From Paraburkholderia sp. (lineage in GTDB: Bacteria; Pseudomonadota; Gammaproteobacteria; Burkholderiales; Burkholderiaceae), in contig NZ_SCRP01000003.1 of the NCBI RefSeq assembly GCF_004298475.1, positions 62,001-126,000 on the forward strand: a stretch of DNA of 64,000 nucleotides, in the 5' to 3' direction. This document shows, in pieces, positions 24,369 to 33,098 of the stretch; positions within the stretch are counted from its first letter, which is position 1, and every line of letters begins with the position of its first letter. The translations under genes were made by a program, and so were the position numbers. Below the pieces are notes generated by a model. It was not told where the DNA came from, did no database searches, and saw only the letters and a program-made list of their open reading frames with translations.

Positions 24369-24901
24369 TGTCTTGGCTCCTTATATTTGTATTGCCCCGC
24401 GTCGTCCACTTCACCCGCGTCACTGCCTGCATCACTACCCGCAGCGCCAGCGCGCATGCTCCGCCACAGCGCAAGGATGCCAATGCCCACGAGCAGCAGC
24501 GGCCCCAGCCACAGCAGCAGCGTGCTGCCGGTCACGGGCGGACGGTAGATGACGAAATTGCCGTAGCGCGCCACCAGGAACTGCTTGATCTGCGCATCGC
24601 TCTCGCCCGCGGCCATGTGGTCGCGCACCAGGTTGCGCAGGTCCACGGCCAGCGAGGCGTCCGAATCGGCCAGCGACTCGTTCTGGCACACCAGACACCG
24701 CAGCTGGCTCGTCAGCCGGTACAGGCGGTCCGGGTCTACCGGCTGCAGTGTCTGCGTGGCCGGTGCAGCCTGTGCGACCTGTGCAGGCACAACCGTCTGC
24801 GCGGCCGTTGCTGGCACAACTGTCTGTGCAGTCTGCGCCTGCGCGAACTGCGCCAGCGGCGCGAGCAGCGCGAGAGCCAGGATCCAGGCCGCGCGCCTCA
24901 T
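24365..24901 (-). CDS. ccmH: Cytochrome c maturation thiol protein CcmH
   Basis: 178 aa. Signal peptide (ends AQFAQAQ), a Gln/Ala/Thr-rich insert, then the conserved LRCLVCQNESLADSDA motif (Cys69, Cys72) that reduces apocytochrome c, and a C-terminal membrane anchor (LLLWLGPLLLVGIGILALW). ATGA overlaps at both ends (with ccmG and ccmI). Confidence 0.94.
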   Translation of the reverse strand: MRRAAWILALALLAPLAQFAQAQTAQTVVPATAAQTVVPAQVAQAAPATQTLQPVDPDRLYRLTSQLRCLVCQNESLADSDASLAVDLRNLVRDHMAAGESDAQIKQFLVARYGNFVIYRPPVTGSTLLLWLGPLLLVGIGILALWRSMRAGAAGSDAGSDAGEVDDAGQYKYKEPRQ

Positions 24902-25470
24902 GAGTGCGCTCCCAGGCGCGGCAGCACCTCGCTGGCGATCACCTCCGGCGTCAGCTCACCCACGTGCTTCCACACGATCACGCCCTTCGCATCGATCAGG
25001 TACGTCTCCGGCGCGCCGTACACCCCCAGCTCGATGCCCATGCGCCCGTCCGCATCCACCAGCGTCATCGCAAACGGGTTGCCCTGCTGCTGCAGCCACG
25101 CCGTCGCGTCCTTCGCGCTGTCCTTGTAGTTCAGCCCGATCAGCTGGTCGCCGCGCCCCTGCGCGCGCAGCGTGTCGCCCAGCGCCATGATCACCGGCTG
25201 CTCGTCGGCGCACACGCTGCACCACGACGCCCACAGGTTCACCAGCCGCGGCTTGCCGCGCAACTGCGCCGGGCCGATCGCGCCGCCTCCGGCAGCCGTG
25301 CTGCCCAGCTGAGGCAGCGCCATGTCCGGCCACGGCTTGCCGATCAGCATCGAGGGCAGCTCGCGCGGATCGCGCGTCATCCCCACGGCCAGCAGCAGCA
25401 GCAGCGCGAGCGCCGCCACCGCCGACAGCGTCAGGATCCAGTGGCGGCGCAGCGAGATCAGGATATTCAT
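24898..25470 (-). CDS. ccmG: Thiol:disulfide interchange protein CcmG/DsbE
   Basis: 190 aa. N-terminal membrane anchor (12-31) and a periplasmic thioredoxin fold with WCSVC (Cys84, Cys87), the conserved Glu region and cis-Pro (YGAPETYLID). Keeps apocytochrome c cysteines reduced for haem ligation. It lies 10 bases after ccmF and overlaps ccmH by ATGA. Confidence 0.94.
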   Translation of the reverse strand: MNILISLRRHWILTLSAVAALALLLLLAVGMTRDPRELPSMLIGKPWPDMALPQLGSTAAGGGAIGPAQLRGKPRLVNLWASWCSVCADEQPVIMALGDTLRAQGRGDQLIGLNYKDSAKDATAWLQQQGNPFAMTLVDADGRMGIELGVYGAPETYLIDAKGVIVWKHVGELTPEVIASEVLPRLGAHS

Positions 25471-25480
25471 GCGGGCAACT

Positions 25481-27496
25481 TCACAGTGAAGAAAGGGTTT
25501 CCGGCACCACGGCAGCGGCAGCAGCGGCAGCAGCGGTAGCAGCAGCAGCAGCAGCAGCGGTAGTGGCAGTGGCAGCAGCCTGCGGCGCCGCGCGGCGCAG
25601 CCGGCGCGCCAGCGCCGCGCTCAGCGCCCCCGCGCCCATGCACAGCACGCCGAGCCACACCCAGCGCATGAACGGCTTGTACTGCACGCGCACGCTCCAC
25701 GCGCCGCTCGCCACATCCACCGGCGTGCTCAGCGCCACGTACACGTCGCGCGTCATCGTCCAGTCGATCGCGCTGTGGCTCAGCGGCATCTGCGAGCCGA
25801 TATAGGTGCGCTTCTCGCTCACGAGCGCGCGCGGCGCCTGCGACGGACAGCGCAGCGTAAAGCGCCCCACCTGCGCGTCATAGTCCGGGCCGCGTCCCTG
25901 GCCCATGCCGTCGAAGCTCACCGTGCAGCCGGCCAGCGCCCGCGTGTCGCCCGGCGCCATGCTCACGTCGTGCTCCACGCCGTAGCCCTTGACCATCGCC
26001 ACGCCCACCACAAAGATCGCTATGCCCAGGTGCGACACCACCATGCCCAGGCCCGAGGCCCCGAGCCCGCCGCCGCGCACGCGCTGCACCGCCCACTGCA
26101 GCGTGCTCACCGCCACGCCCAGCGCGCCCAGCAGCGCCACCACAACCAGCACGTGCACCATTCCGTACGCACGCGCGAGCAGCACCGGCAGCACCGCCGC
26201 GCCGGTCACGAGCGCCACCAGCGTGGGCATCATCCGGCGCAGCAGCTCGCCGCCCGTGTTCTTTCCCCAGCGCAGCCAGATCGACACGATCAGCAGCAGC
26301 AGCGCGGGCATCAGCACCGGCATCATGACCGCATCGAAATACGGCACGCCCACCGAGATCTTGCCCAGCTGCAGCGCATCCATGACCAGCGGATACAGCG
26401 TGCCCAGCAGCACCACGCCGCAGGCCACCACCAGCAGCAGGTTGTTCAGCGCCAGCGCCGTCTCGCGCGAGGCGAGGCCCGGCGCACGCGGCGCGCGCGC
26501 CGGCTGCAGCCGCTCGCGGTAGCGCGCCACCAGCGCGAGGCTGCCCAGCAGCGCGAACGCGATCAGCGCGAGCATCGCAATGCCGCGGCGCGGATCGGTC
26601 GTGAACGCGTGCACCGAGATCAGCACGCCCGAGCGCACGAGGAAGGTGCCCAGCAGCGAGAGCACGAACGCGCCGATGGCCAGCGCCGCCGTCCAGTACG
26701 CGAAGTGGCCGTGCTGGTCGCGGGCGACCTGCACGTGCAGCAGCGCCGCGAGCACCAGCCAGGGCATCAGCGAGGCATTCTCCACCGGATCCCAGAACCA
26801 CCAGCCGCCCCAGCCCAGCACGTAGTACGCCCACCACGAACCGAGCGCAATGCCCAGCGACAGGAACACCAGCGCCGCCGCCGTGTAGGGCCGCGCCCAG
26901 CGCACCCACAGCGCGGGCGCGCCGCGCCAGAGCGCGGCCATCGTCATCGCGAACGGCACCGTGGTGCCCACATAGCCCAGGTACAGCAGCGGCGGATGCA
27001 TCGCCATGCCCGGATCCTGCAGCAGCGGGTTCAGGCTCTGGCCCTCATCGGGCGCGGGCAGCAGGCGGGTGAACGGGTTCGAGGTGAACAGCACGAACGC
27101 GCCGATGCACAGGCTCACCAGACCGAGCATGCCCAGCACGCGCGACGCGTAGGCCGCGTCATGCCGGCGCAGGCCCCACATCGACGCCAGGCTCCAGAGC
27201 GCGAGCGCTGCCATCCACAGCAGCATCGAGCCCTCGTGCCCGCCCCACACCGCCGCGATGCGATAGATCACCGGCAGGCTGGTGTGGCTGTTCTGCGCCA
27301 CATAGAGAATCGAGAAATCGTCGTTCACGAACGCCGCCGCGAGCAGCACGATCGCGCCGAGAATGCCGCCGATCTGCCACAGCGCGGCCAGCGTCGCGAG
27401 CCGCGGCTGCGCCTGCGGGCCCAGACCGCCCCACGCCTGCACCGCCGCCGCGACCACCGCGAGGATCAGCAGCAGCTGTCCAAGTTCACCGATCAT
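25481..27496 (-). CDS. ccmF: Haem lyase subunit CcmF
   Basis: 671 aa polytopic membrane protein that ligates haem to apocytochrome c. The haem-handling motif is GWGGWWFWDPVENASLMPW (229-246), with conserved histidines in NSHTSLPVIYR and WGGHEGSM. The extreme C-terminus after the last membrane segment is a low-complexity Ala/Thr run encoded by a GCC/GCT triplet tract. ATGA overlap with ccmE. Confidence 0.96.
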   Translation of the reverse strand: MIGELGQLLLILAVVAAAVQAWGGLGPQAQPRLATLAALWQIGGILGAIVLLAAAFVNDDFSILYVAQNSHTSLPVIYRIAAVWGGHEGSMLLWMAALALWSLASMWGLRRHDAAYASRVLGMLGLVSLCIGAFVLFTSNPFTRLLPAPDEGQSLNPLLQDPGMAMHPPLLYLGYVGTTVPFAMTMAALWRGAPALWVRWARPYTAAALVFLSLGIALGSWWAYYVLGWGGWWFWDPVENASLMPWLVLAALLHVQVARDQHGHFAYWTAALAIGAFVLSLLGTFLVRSGVLISVHAFTTDPRRGIAMLALIAFALLGSLALVARYRERLQPARAPRAPGLASRETALALNNLLLVVACGVVLLGTLYPLVMDALQLGKISVGVPYFDAVMMPVLMPALLLLIVSIWLRWGKNTGGELLRRMMPTLVALVTGAAVLPVLLARAYGMVHVLVVVALLGALGVAVSTLQWAVQRVRGGGLGASGLGMVVSHLGIAIFVVGVAMVKGYGVEHDVSMAPGDTRALAGCTVSFDGMGQGRGPDYDAQVGRFTLRCPSQAPRALVSEKRTYIGSQMPLSHSAIDWTMTRDVYVALSTPVDVASGAWSVRVQYKPFMRWVWLGVLCMGAGALSAALARRLRRAAPQAAATATTAAAAAAATAAAAAAAAVVPETLSSL
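25505..25566. repeat. GCN triplet repeat in the 3' end of ccmF
   Basis: Imperfect GCA/GCG/GCT triplet run (plus-strand GGCAGCAGC pattern) encoding about 20 alanines with some threonines at the CcmF C-terminus. Length variation would change only the tail. Confidence 0.85.
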
Positions 27497-27963
27497 TGCG
27501 CGGCTCCCGTTGCTGACTGCGCTGACTGCGCGGCCTGCATCGCCACGTGCGTCTTCGGCGGCGTGTAGTTCTCGTCGTGCTTGGCCAGCACCTCGGTAGC
27601 CACCAGCGCACCCGAGCCGTCGAGGCGGCCCTGCGCAATCGCGCCCTTGCCCTCGGCGAACAGGTCCGGCAGCACGCCGTGATAGATCACCGGCACGCTG
27701 TTTTTACCGTCCATGAGCGTGAAGCGCACGTCCAGCGCGTCGCCCGGGGAGCGCTGCAGTGAGCCCGCCTGCACCATGCCGCCCACGCGCAGCGTCTCGC
27801 TGGCGTGTGCGCTGCCCGAGGCGATGTCGCTCGGCGTCACGTAAAACATGAGGTTGCTGCGGAAGGCCTGCTTGACGAACACACCCGCGGCCACCAGCAG
27901 CGCCGCGGCCACCAGGATCAGCAGCAGGCGCTTGCGGCGCGGGGTCAGTACGACCGCGCTCAT
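27493..27963 (-). CDS. ccmE: Haem chaperone CcmE
   Basis: 156 aa. N-terminal membrane anchor (about 12-29) and a periplasmic OB-fold. Haem is bound covalently by His129 in the motif HDENYTP (129-135). Accepts haem from CcmC and delivers it to CcmF. ATGA overlaps with both ccmD and ccmF. Confidence 0.95.
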   Translation of the reverse strand: MSAVVLTPRRKRLLLILVAAALLVAAGVFVKQAFRSNLMFYVTPSDIASGSAHASETLRVGGMVQAGSLQRSPGDALDVRFTLMDGKNSVPVIYHGVLPDLFAEGKGAIAQGRLDGSGALVATEVLAKHDENYTPPKTHVAMQAAQSAQSATGAAQ

Positions 27964-28163
27964 GGCGACTCTCCCTGTGTTGCGGCCAGCGCCGCGTTGT
28001 GCGCCCCGGGCTGTGCGCGCCGCGCGCGAAGCTTCAACGCCAGTTGCTCTGCTGCGAGCGCAACGACCACCGACGCCACGCTGCCCCACACATGAACGCC
28101 GTAGCGTCCCATTCGAAGGAACGACGCCCAGTCGCTCCACCACAGATGGAAAAATTCAGACAT
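27960..28163 (-). CDS. ccmD: CcmD-like small membrane protein
   Basis: 67 aa. Starts MSEFFHLWWSDWASFLRMGRYG, then one membrane helix (VHVWGSVASVVVALAAEQL) and a basic tail (KLRARRAQ), as in CcmD, which stabilises CcmC-CcmE-CcmAB. First gene of this operon; the order ccmD-E-F-G-H-I-A-B-C is a rotation of the usual ccmABCDEFGH. A longer frame upstream (28232) has no support. Confidence 0.88.
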   Translation of the reverse strand: MSEFFHLWWSDWASFLRMGRYGVHVWGSVASVVVALAAEQLALKLRARRAQPGAHNAALAATQGESP

Positions 28164-28600
28164 CACCGGCCTTCCATGTGATGCATGTCTGCCGCACCGT
28201 TGTAATGGCAACCTGCAGGCATCGTTAAACACGCGGTTTTATTGAGATCGGGCCGAAGCTTACCATGATTACGATCAAATTCGAGACCTCGACAAAGGTG
28301 CCGAAGAGGGGTGCGCGATTTAGACACATCGTTTCAAAATGCCTGTAAAACAAGGCACAAAAAGTGTGAATTGCTCGCCGCTTCCAGACCCTTGCCAGCC
28401 TGGCGCCGAGGCCTGTTTCGCGCGGTGTCCGGCACTTGCGATGCACTCGTTGAATGCACAGCATATGGACGGTTAATGCTGTGTCGAATGGGGCTGAAAA
28501 ACGTGAAAGACGCGCGGGATTTCGGAGAGTCTGAAGCGCAAGGCGCGTACAAATGTCGCGCACGCGCGCGGCCAATCGCACCGGCCCGCCCCACCGCAGA
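28164..28600. other. Intergenic region upstream of the ccm operon
   Basis: Lower GC than its neighbours. Contains an FNR/ANR-type box (separate entry) and otherwise no ORF with support. Confidence 0.45.
28265..28278 (-). promoter_or_regulatory. FNR/ANR-type box upstream of ccmD
   Basis: On the minus strand TTGAT-CGTA-ATCAT, 9 of 10 matches to the FNR consensus TTGAT-N4-ATCAA, centred about 108 bases before the ccmD start. It would tie cytochrome c maturation to low oxygen. No matching -10 was assigned, so the exact promoter is unknown. Confidence 0.5.
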
Positions 28601-28745
28601 CGCAAGATTCAGGCGAGTCAGGAAGTGTGGGCCAGGCTGACCGGCAAGATCGATACGCGCCAGAAGTTCGAATCGCGTCGTATGGAACTGGCCACGAAGG
28701 AATGGGCACGCATGAAGGCGAACGGTTCGCGTGAATGCCGCATAT
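28590..28745 (+). pseudogene. Fragment of a NapC/NirT-family tetrahaem cytochrome c
   Basis: In one frame from about 28590 the translation is RKIQASQEVWARLTGK, then IDTRQKFESRRMELAT, then KEWARMKANGSRECR. This is the run that in NapC/NirT proteins precedes the third haem site (typically RxKANxSxECRNCH). The haem motif itself is broken (CR then ILRTIC) and neither the N-terminal haem sites, the membrane anchor nor the final haem site is present. No ribosome site. A decayed remnant of the quinol-oxidising cytochrome that feeds periplasmic nitrate reductase or similar enzymes, beside a complete ccm operon. Confidence 0.8.
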
Positions 28746-28896
28746 TGCGCACCATCTGCCGAATGAATGCCACGCCCCGAACGAAGACGAGTCATTCATT
28801 CAGCGAATCCGGATCGAGTGGCGTCAACCCGATCCGAACTCCAATGAAGACTTCACCTCAAAAATGAAAACGCATTCGTGAGGCGAAAATGGGCGA

Positions 28897-30498
28897 TCAC
28901 AAACCCTTGCGGAACGGTGCGCCCGAGTGCTCGCGCAACTCGTTGAACACGATCTTCGGCCAGGCCTTCTGCGCGACTTCGATTTCGGAAACGTGCGAAG
29001 CAAGGTAAGTCGGCGCATTCGATGCGTCGTAGGCCATACGGGCCGCGTAGGCATCGGTGAAGCGGCGCAGTTCGGCGGAGTCGTCACAGGTAACCCAGCG
29101 CGAGAGGCGGTAGCGTGCGGGCATGATGCGCACGTCCACCTTGTATTCGGCGGACAGGCGGTGCGACACCACTTCGAACTGCAGCTGGCCAACGGCGCCC
29201 AGAATCATCGAGCCCCCATGCAACGGGCGGAACACCTGGATCGCGCCTTCTTCGCCGAGCTGCTTGAGCGCTTCGCCCAGTTGCTTTGCACGCATCGGGT
29301 CGACCACTTCGATGGTCTGGAAAATTTCCGGCGCGAAGAACGGAAGGCCCGTGAACTGAAGATCCTCGCCTTCGGTCAGCGTATCGCCGAGGCTCAACGC
29401 GCCGTGATTAGGAATACCGATGATGTCGCCAGGGTACGCTTCAGCCACGGTTTCGCGGCGCTGCGACAGGAAGCTCACAACGTTGTTCGCGCGGAACGTC
29501 TTGTTGTTGCGCGTGATCTTCAGTTGCATGCCGCGCTCGAAGCGGCCCGAGCACACGCGGATAAACGCCACGCGGTCGCGGTGCGCAAGATCCATGTTTG
29601 CCTGCACCTTGAACACGACGCCCGTGAACTTCGGCTCGTCAGGTTCGACCGGGCGCTGCACGGTCATGCGAGCGGACGGCGGCGGCGCGAGATCGACGAG
29701 CGCATCGAGAATTTCTTTCACGCCGAAGTTGTTGATCGCCGAACCGAACAGCACCGGCGACTGCTCGCCTGCGAGGAACGCGTCGCGATCGAACGTGGGC
29801 GTGGCGCCCGTAATCAGTTCGACCTCTTCCTTGGCGCGCTTCCAGTGATAGCCGAAGCGGCGCTCGCCCTCTTCGAAGTCGAGAGCCTGCAGCGTTTCCA
29901 CCGCGCCGCCGAGCGTTTCCTCGCCCGCGCGGAACACGCGCACCTGGTCGCGCTGAATGTCGTAGACGCCCTGGAACTCCTTGCCCATACCGATGGGCCA
30001 GGTGAACGGCACGGCGGCCACGCCGAGGTGCTGCTCGATTTCGTCGAGCAGGTCGAGCGGCTCGCGCACTTCGCGGTCGAGTTTGTTGATGAACGTGAGA
30101 ATCGGCGTCTTGCGGCTGCGGCAAACTTCGAGCAGCTTGAGCGTCTGCGCTTCCACGCCGTTTGCGCCGTCGATCACCATCACGGCGGCATCCACGGCGG
30201 TCAGCACGCGGTACGTGTCTTCCGAAAAGTCCTCGTGGCCCGGCGTATCGAGCAGATTGATGACGGCATCGCCGTACTCGAACTGCATGACCGAACTCGC
30301 GACCGAAATGCCGCGTTGCTTTTCGATCTCCATCCAGTCGGACGTCGCATAGCGATTGCTTTTGCGGCCTTTCACCGTGCCTGCGATCTGAATCGCGCCC
30401 GAAAACAGCAGCAGCTTTTCGGTAAGCGTGGTTTTACCCGCGTCCGGGTGAGAAATAACCGCGAACGTGCGGCGGCGTTTGAGTTCGGAAACTGACAT
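28897..30498 (-). CDS. prfC: Peptide chain release factor 3
   Basis: 533 aa translational GTPase that recycles RF1/RF2 from the ribosome. G1 SHPDAGKTT, G2 region around EKQRGISVASS, G3 DTPGHEDF, G4 NKLDRE, followed by the RF3 domains II and III. The ATG at 30498 (MSVSELKRRRTFAVISHPD) is the family start; a GTG 15 bases upstream (30513) is also open and neither has a clear ribosome site. Monocistronic. Confidence 0.96.
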   Translation of the reverse strand: MSVSELKRRRTFAVISHPDAGKTTLTEKLLLFSGAIQIAGTVKGRKSNRYATSDWMEIEKQRGISVASSVMQFEYGDAVINLLDTPGHEDFSEDTYRVLTAVDAAVMVIDGANGVEAQTLKLLEVCRSRKTPILTFINKLDREVREPLDLLDEIEQHLGVAAVPFTWPIGMGKEFQGVYDIQRDQVRVFRAGEETLGGAVETLQALDFEEGERRFGYHWKRAKEEVELITGATPTFDRDAFLAGEQSPVLFGSAINNFGVKEILDALVDLAPPPSARMTVQRPVEPDEPKFTGVVFKVQANMDLAHRDRVAFIRVCSGRFERGMQLKITRNNKTFRANNVVSFLSQRRETVAEAYPGDIIGIPNHGALSLGDTLTEGEDLQFTGLPFFAPEIFQTIEVVDPMRAKQLGEALKQLGEEGAIQVFRPLHGGSMILGAVGQLQFEVVSHRLSAEYKVDVRIMPARYRLSRWVTCDDSAELRRFTDAYAARMAYDASNAPTYLASHVSEIEVAQKAWPKIVFNELREHSGAPFRKGL

Positions 30499-30513
30499 CG
30501 AGCTGGGTATCAC

Positions 30514-30899
30514 AGATGAAATTCGGGCAACCGGGCCGCGCGGGCATGGGTTGCTGCAAAGGCGGCGGCATGGGCGGCCACCCGGGTCCGGTTACCGGAC
30601 GGCATCGCAGGGCCGGCGTGGGATCCAGCGCCGCGACGAATAGCACGAACGGTCAGGGAATCATGGCTCACACCGGCGCAAAGCGGCACCGCGGACGAAT
30701 GATACACGGCATTACGGCGTGCGATGAAGAGTTCGATACGCGTGTATGGGCGCCACGGCGGCATCCTGCATGCGACGCATGCACGCAAACGCCGTGTGAC
30801 GCGGTGTGCGCGACCCGTGGTCAGCTTTTGCGGGAGCGTACGGCCCGTGCCGCGCAAGAAGCCGCTGCCGGCCCGCAATCGCTCGCGGCGGTCTGCTGG
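30514..30899. other. Intergenic region between H-NS gene and prfC
   Basis: 386 bases. A long plus-strand frame crosses it, but it lacks a ribosome site and recognisable content (Gly-rich start MKFGQPGRAGMGCCKGG). A short hairpin GTCCGG-TTA-CCGGAC lies near 30586. Nothing else seen. Confidence 0.4.
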
Positions 30900-31190
30900 T
30901 TAATCCTGGATCAGGAAGCGGTTGCGGTTCTTGCCCGCGAGCCAGCCCGGCGCACGGCCGCGGCCGCTCCACGTTTCGCCGGTTTTCGGATTCCGGTAGC
31001 GGGCCGGCAGCGGCTTCTTGCACGGCGCAGCCGCACGACTCGAAAAGCCGAGTTCTTCGGCCGTGATGTCGTACTCGGCAATTTTTTCCTTGATCTCGGT
31101 GATCGCCTGCGCAATTTCTTTTTCGCGTGCCACCGCAACTTCCTTGTGGAGCTTTTCCAGTTGGGCGGTCAATTGCTTGTAGCTCGGCAT
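30900..31190 (-). CDS. H-NS family nucleoid-associated protein
   Basis: 96 aa. N-terminal coiled-coil oligomerisation part (MPSYKQLTAQLEKLHKEVAVAREKE... to about 45) and the C-terminal DNA-binding domain YRNPKTGETWSGRGRAPGWL, whose GRGRAP loop (about 77-82) inserts in the minor groove of AT-rich DNA. Burkholderiales carry several such paralogues that silence AT-rich genes. GGAG lies 10 bases upstream. The AT-rich stretch on its upstream side (31200-32050) is the sort of DNA it would bind. Confidence 0.93.
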   Translation of the reverse strand: MPSYKQLTAQLEKLHKEVAVAREKEIAQAITEIKEKIAEYDITAEELGFSSRAAAPCKKPLPARYRNPKTGETWSGRGRAPGWLAGKNRNRFLIQD

Positions 31191-31294
31191 GAGAAGTGAT
31201 CTCCAGAATAGTCACACGACAGCATTGTGACCATTCTGGCGTCAAAGCGTGCCGAATTGCGTCTTTTTTTCCCTCAGTACATCAATCCATTGCG

Positions 31295-31522
31295 CTATCG
31301 CAGCGTCTGGCGGCGCATGCTTTCGCGCACGCGATTCTCAAGCACGTAGAGCGCATCGTGCAGCCGCTTCACACGCTCTGTCTGCGAAGGCGTCGGATTC
31401 GCGCACAGCACCGATTCGAGCCGCCCGCGCCAATACGAAAGCGGAATGCGGTCCTGTCCTGAAAGTCGTGCAATGACATGTTCCAGATGCTCGATATCCC
31501 TTTCCAGTTGATGGTGATTCAT
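31295..31522 (-). CDS. Small helical protein of unknown function
   Basis: 75 aa, highly charged and fully helical in appearance (MNHHQLERDIEHLEHVIARL ... RVKRLHDALYVLENRVRESM), probably a coiled-coil dimer. GGGGGC precedes the ATG at 31522. I do not recognise a named family. Same strand as the H-NS gene, 104 bases upstream. Confidence 0.7.
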   Translation of the reverse strand: MNHHQLERDIEHLEHVIARLSGQDRIPLSYWRGRLESVLCANPTPSQTERVKRLHDALYVLENRVRESMRRQTLR

Positions 31523-31928
31523 TGTTGCCCCCGGGTTATGACAAGCCGTTTAATGACACGCCTGCGGGCGCATCTACGTATTTTCGGTTTGCGCTGCTTC
31601 TCTTAAGCGATGCGCGGGCATTTTTCCCGATTGGTGTTTATGCCGGATTCGTCACGGATAATGGCACGCGCGCATGGCAACAATCTGTCGCGCATGCCCG
31701 GGAAAAATAATCCCGTGATTCTGCTTATCCGCTGACCATCCAAGGTTGTCCGTTGGCTACCGCACTGAAGCCGGGCGCTACGTCTGCGAGCCTGACGATG
31801 CATCGACAACAAGCCCGATCGAGAGTAACGACGGCTATTGAACCTGTACATTCCTCATTTGTGGAAAAATATGCTCCGCGCATTTTTGCGGGCATCAGGC
31901 AGCGCCGATATTCAGCGATGAGTCCGCG
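31523..31928. other. AT-richer intergenic region before the LuxR gene
   Basis: 406 bases of below-average GC with no supported gene. Probably holds promoters for both the small minus-strand protein and the LuxR regulator. Confidence 0.4.
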
Positions 31929-33098
31929 GTGGAATCGAACGAATCACAATATGATGGTTTGCTGAACGCCATTTACGAAACAATCGACAATCCGGCGTTC
32001 TGGAAAGAATTTTGCGCAAGATTATTAAAATCAACTGAAACCGCATCGGTTCATTTGTTTGCATTCGACCGGCACCGCAATGTTTTCTCGTATGGTGACG
32101 GTTTCGATGTCGCCCGGAGCGAGCCGCTCGAACTGATCCGGCCGCTCTATCGCGACGATCCACGGCTTGAATGGCTGCGCGCATTTGCGCCCGGCAAGTG
32201 GCTGCATTACAGCGATACCGCCGAAAGCGATCACGCGAGCGGACTTCCCGTATTCGAGCCGCGCATTCCCGGCGCGGAACATCGGCACGTTTCGCTTTGC
32301 AAGCTGATCGACAGCTCATCGCTGACCGTCATGCTCGCCTGCCGGCGCGATGCGGCGCAAGGTCCGCTGTCCGATGCCGCGCGTGCGCTGCTCGATCGGC
32401 TCACGCCCCACCTCATACGCGCGCTGCGTCTTCACGCGCAACGCAGCGCGCTGAGCGCATCCGCGCTCGTGCAGCGCGCGAGTCCGCCCGCGATGCTCGT
32501 CGATGCGCATGGTGAAGTGCTGCACAGCAACGAACGCGCGCAGCAGCTCCTGAATGCGACGTCGCTCGTGCGCGTGCGCGCGCACCAGCTACGCCTCCCA
32601 GCCCCCTGGCAGGCACGCTTGCTGGAAGACGTCGCTATCGCCGAAGCGCGGCTGCGCAGCGAGACAAACGGTGCCCGGGAGGCCGCCGCACGGTTTCGCG
32701 CACTGCGCATCGTCGCGCCCGGCGACACGAACGGCCCGGAAGTGCTCTACGCGTTCTATAACGTGCAGACCTACGGCGACGCGCCGGTCGCCGAACTTTG
32801 CGCCGTTGCCGCGCTCACGTTCTATCATCCGCGCTCCGCACCGCCGGTTGACGAGCAGATCCTTGCCGACGCATTCGATCTATCGCCCGCGGAATGCCGC
32901 ATTGCCCATCTGCTCGCGGAAGGGCTCACACAAAAGGAAATTGCGGCGCGTGTCGGCGTGCAGCACGATACGGTGCGCAAGCAACTACAGTCGGTGTTCC
33001 AGAAGACTGCGACGCGCCGCCAGCCCGATCTGCTGCGCCTGCTGCTGAATCTGCCGGTACACCGGACGCAGCAGACGCACCGGACGCACGCAGGCTAG
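31929..33098 (+). CDS. LuxR-family transcriptional regulator
   Basis: 389 aa. The C-terminal GerE/LuxR helix-turn-helix is LSPAECRIAHLLAEGLTQKEIAARVGVQHDTVRKQLQSVF (about 318-357). The N-terminal 300 residues form a PAS-like sensory region (VHLFAFDRHRNVFSYGDGF; SPPAMLVDAHGEVLHSNERAQQLL). No phosphoacceptor domain, so it is ligand- or redox-sensing rather than a response regulator. The start is GTG 31929; the ribosome site is poor. No obvious target operon adjoins. Confidence 0.9.
   Translation: MESNESQYDGLLNAIYETIDNPAFWKEFCARLLKSTETASVHLFAFDRHRNVFSYGDGFDVARSEPLELIRPLYRDDPRLEWLRAFAPGKWLHYSDTAESDHASGLPVFEPRIPGAEHRHVSLCKLIDSSSLTVMLACRRDAAQGPLSDAARALLDRLTPHLIRALRLHAQRSALSASALVQRASPPAMLVDAHGEVLHSNERAQQLLNATSLVRVRAHQLRLPAPWQARLLEDVAIAEARLRSETNGAREAAARFRALRIVAPGDTNGPEVLYAFYNVQTYGDAPVAELCAVAALTFYHPRSAPPVDEQILADAFDLSPAECRIAHLLAEGLTQKEIAARVGVQHDTVRKQLQSVFQKTATRRQPDLLRLLLNLPVHRTQQTHRTHAG

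Noticed and set aside
25775..27568. 597-residue plus-strand frame opposite ccmF
   Set aside because: His/Arg/Gln-rich antisense translation; ccmF is certain on the minus strand.
28256..28275. Similarity to cloning-vector lacZ-alpha sequence (AAGCTT then ACCATGATTACG)
   Set aside because: Only about a dozen bases match and the order of the HindIII word and the rest does not follow the vector; flanks are unrelated genomic sequence.
30516..31199. 227-residue plus-strand frame across the H-NS gene
   Set aside because: Overlaps the clear H-NS gene on the other strand, has no ribosome site, and its content is low-complexity.
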